This document shows positions 5,711 through 6,721 of a stretch of 6,721 bases of DNA, piece by piece. The first letter of the stretch is position 1; the number at the start of each line of letters is the position of its first letter. The notes below the pieces were generated by a model, which was not told the DNA's origin, ran no database searches, and saw only the letters and a program-made list of their open reading frames with translations. The stretch spans positions 1 through 6,721 of the forward strand of contig JALGUI010000152.1 in the NCBI GenBank assembly GCA_029820915.1. The letters are read 5' to 3'. This stretch comes from Candidatus Zipacnadia bacterium (GTDB taxonomy: Bacteria > Armatimonadota > Zipacnadia > Zipacnadales > UBA5352). Made by a program: the position numbers and the translations under genes.

Positions 5711-6721
5711 CTACTCGTCGAGAGGCCCCAGGCGGAAGAGCATGACGTCGTCCAGGTAGAGCCTGTTCTGCTCCCCGAGGCCGCTGACGACCACCAGGAA
5801 CATCAGCGTCGCGACGTCGGTATCGTTGATTCGCGGCGGGATCTCGTAGTTCATCGCGACCGCCTGCCAGCGTCCGGGCTGAGGGGTGACCGTGGTACTG
5901 AAGCTGGGGAGGTTCTCGTCGTTCCCGTCGCGGGGTGTGATGGTCAGCGCGATCGTGCCGGAGGGCTGCTGGTCCTCGGGAGTGTGGGCGAAGCACACCG
6001 CGGCGTAGCGCCCCGGCTCGAAGGCCAGCGTCTGGTTCGGCCCGCCGCGCCGCATCCCCTCGCACAACACGCTGCGCTCGCCGCTGTGCGCCTGCTCGGC
6101 GGTCGCGCCCATGGAGCCGATGCCCTCCTTCACCCAGAGGCTCCATGTGCCGTCCTCCTCGAAGGACGGGTCCGGGTTGATGGGCTCGGCCGTCCCGTCC
6201 GCAACGCTCAGCATGATACGCGCATGGTCGCGGATGGCCTGGTTGTCGGCGGTCTCGGCGAGCCCCCCGATGCGGCTGTGCACTGCGTCGCTGCGCCCGA
6301 TCCACTCGAAGACTCTCCACAGCGAGGTCGCGCCCCAGCCCTCACCGGTCAGGGCCACGCCGCGGTTGACGGCGAGCGGATGGACCAGCACGGGATGGTC
6401 GGCGAACTCCACCAGCGACAGCCGCCGGCGCTTGTCGGCCATGGCGGTCCGCGGCTCGGCGCTGTCGATCACCGCCAGGGCCTTCTCCTCCGAGTCGATG
6501 CCCGCACCCGCGAGGTCGCCGCGTGGATAGGCGATGGCCGATGCCTCATAGTACTCGAAGGCGCGCAGGAGAAGCTCGGCGCGTGCGCGCTGCCGGTCGG
6601 TCCCGGCCTTCGCCACCGCGGCCTCCAGCCACTCGCGCGATGCCGCGATCTCCTCAAGGTCAATGTCGGCCAGGTAGTCTGGGAAGTGGAAGGCCAGGTA
6701 CTGGCCCTCCTCGCTGAACCA
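5711..6721 (-). CDS. DUF4838-type protein with C-terminal carbohydrate-binding-like module, 5'-truncated by the window edge
   Basis: The frame is open from the right edge to the TAG at 5711-5713, giving 336 visible residues; GTG 6616 is internal, because recognisable sequence precedes it. Visible residues 1-60 ('FHFPDYL', then 'DLEEIAASREWLEAAVAKAGTDRQRARAELLLRAFEYYE' read in parts) match the helical end of the DUF4838 region, where an L-x-x-A helix precedes 'R...L...F.YYe'. About 85-180 are a linker or helical region of unknown role. About 182-333 look like a CBM4/9-type jelly roll: it opens with 'INPDPSFEEDGTWSLW', has 'HSGERSVLCEG' and 'PGRY', and ends with 'RLYLDDVMLF', the usual first and last strands of such modules. 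DUF4838 proteins usually carry a GH20/GH67-like N-domain and barrel upstream, which would be outside the window. It probably acts on, or binds, an extracellular glycan. It is convergent with the two + genes, so it has its own promoter to the right. Confidence 0.72.
   Translation of the reverse strand, partial: WFSEEGQYLAFHFPDYLADIDLEEIAASREWLEAAVAKAGTDRQRARAELLLRAFEYYEASAIAYPRGDLAGAGIDSEEKALAVIDSAEPRTAMADKRRRLSLVEFADHPVLVHPLAVNRGVALTGEGWGATSLWRVFEWIGRSDAVHSRIGGLAETADNQAIRDHARIMLSVADGTAEPINPDPSFEEDGTWSLWVKEGIGSMGATAEQAHSGERSVLCEGMRRGGPNQTLAFEPGRYAAVCFAHTPEDQQPSGTIALTITPRDGNDENLPSFSTTVTPQPGRWQAVAMNYEIPPRINDTDVATLMFLVVVSGLGEQNRLYLDDVMLFRLGPLDE

Noticed and set aside
5586..6320. A 244-codon minus-strand frame overlapping the DUF4838-type gene.
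   Set aside because: It is Arg/His/Ala-rich without domains and overlaps the frame that encodes the recognisable helical and jelly-roll regions.
1..6721. CRISPR array, tRNA, rRNA, riboswitch or phage defence genes.
   Set aside because: I saw no regularly spaced long repeats, no conserved RNA motifs and no defence-type protein motifs on either strand.

Overview
The window is GC-rich bacterial DNA. It carries parts of three large genes for carbohydrate-active proteins, plus the remains of an insertion sequence. The protein types (a GH20-like TIM-barrel protein, a very long secreted glycosidase-like protein and a DUF4838-type protein with a carbohydrate-binding tail) are typical of polysaccharide-degrading members of Planctomycetota, Lentisphaerota, Armatimonadota and related, mostly uncultured groups. 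No marker gene is present, so this placement is inference from gene content and composition.

Layout. Positions 3-1754 (+) hold the 3' part of a GH20-like gene whose start lies left of the window. An 87-bp gap follows (1755-1841) with two small nested direct repeats and a ribosome binding site. Positions 1848-5279 (+) hold a complete gene for an exported multidomain protein of about 1143 residues. It has several beta-rich N-terminal domains, a TIM barrel with an alpha-amylase-like Asp/Glu arrangement, and a C-terminal beta domain. Positions 5280-5710 hold no intact gene. They contain a hairpin just after the stop codon, and then a decayed insertion sequence that appears to be an IS21-family left end with the first 45 codons of an istA-like reading frame. 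Positions 5711-6721 (-) hold the 3' part of a DUF4838-type gene, whose start lies right of the window. It converges on the first two genes.

How the genes may work together. The first two genes are co-oriented, in the same frame and 87-93 bp apart, so they could be co-transcribed. All three products look aimed at complex glycans: one has an exo-hexosaminidase-like fold, one a large exported glycosidase-like architecture, and one a DUF4838 helical region followed by a jelly-roll module. This is plausibly part of a glycan-use locus. The substrate cannot be read from the sequence. None of the three shows a textbook catalytic signature of a characterised family, and this is the most interesting feature of the window. 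I saw no CRISPR array, tRNA, rRNA, riboswitch or defence system.
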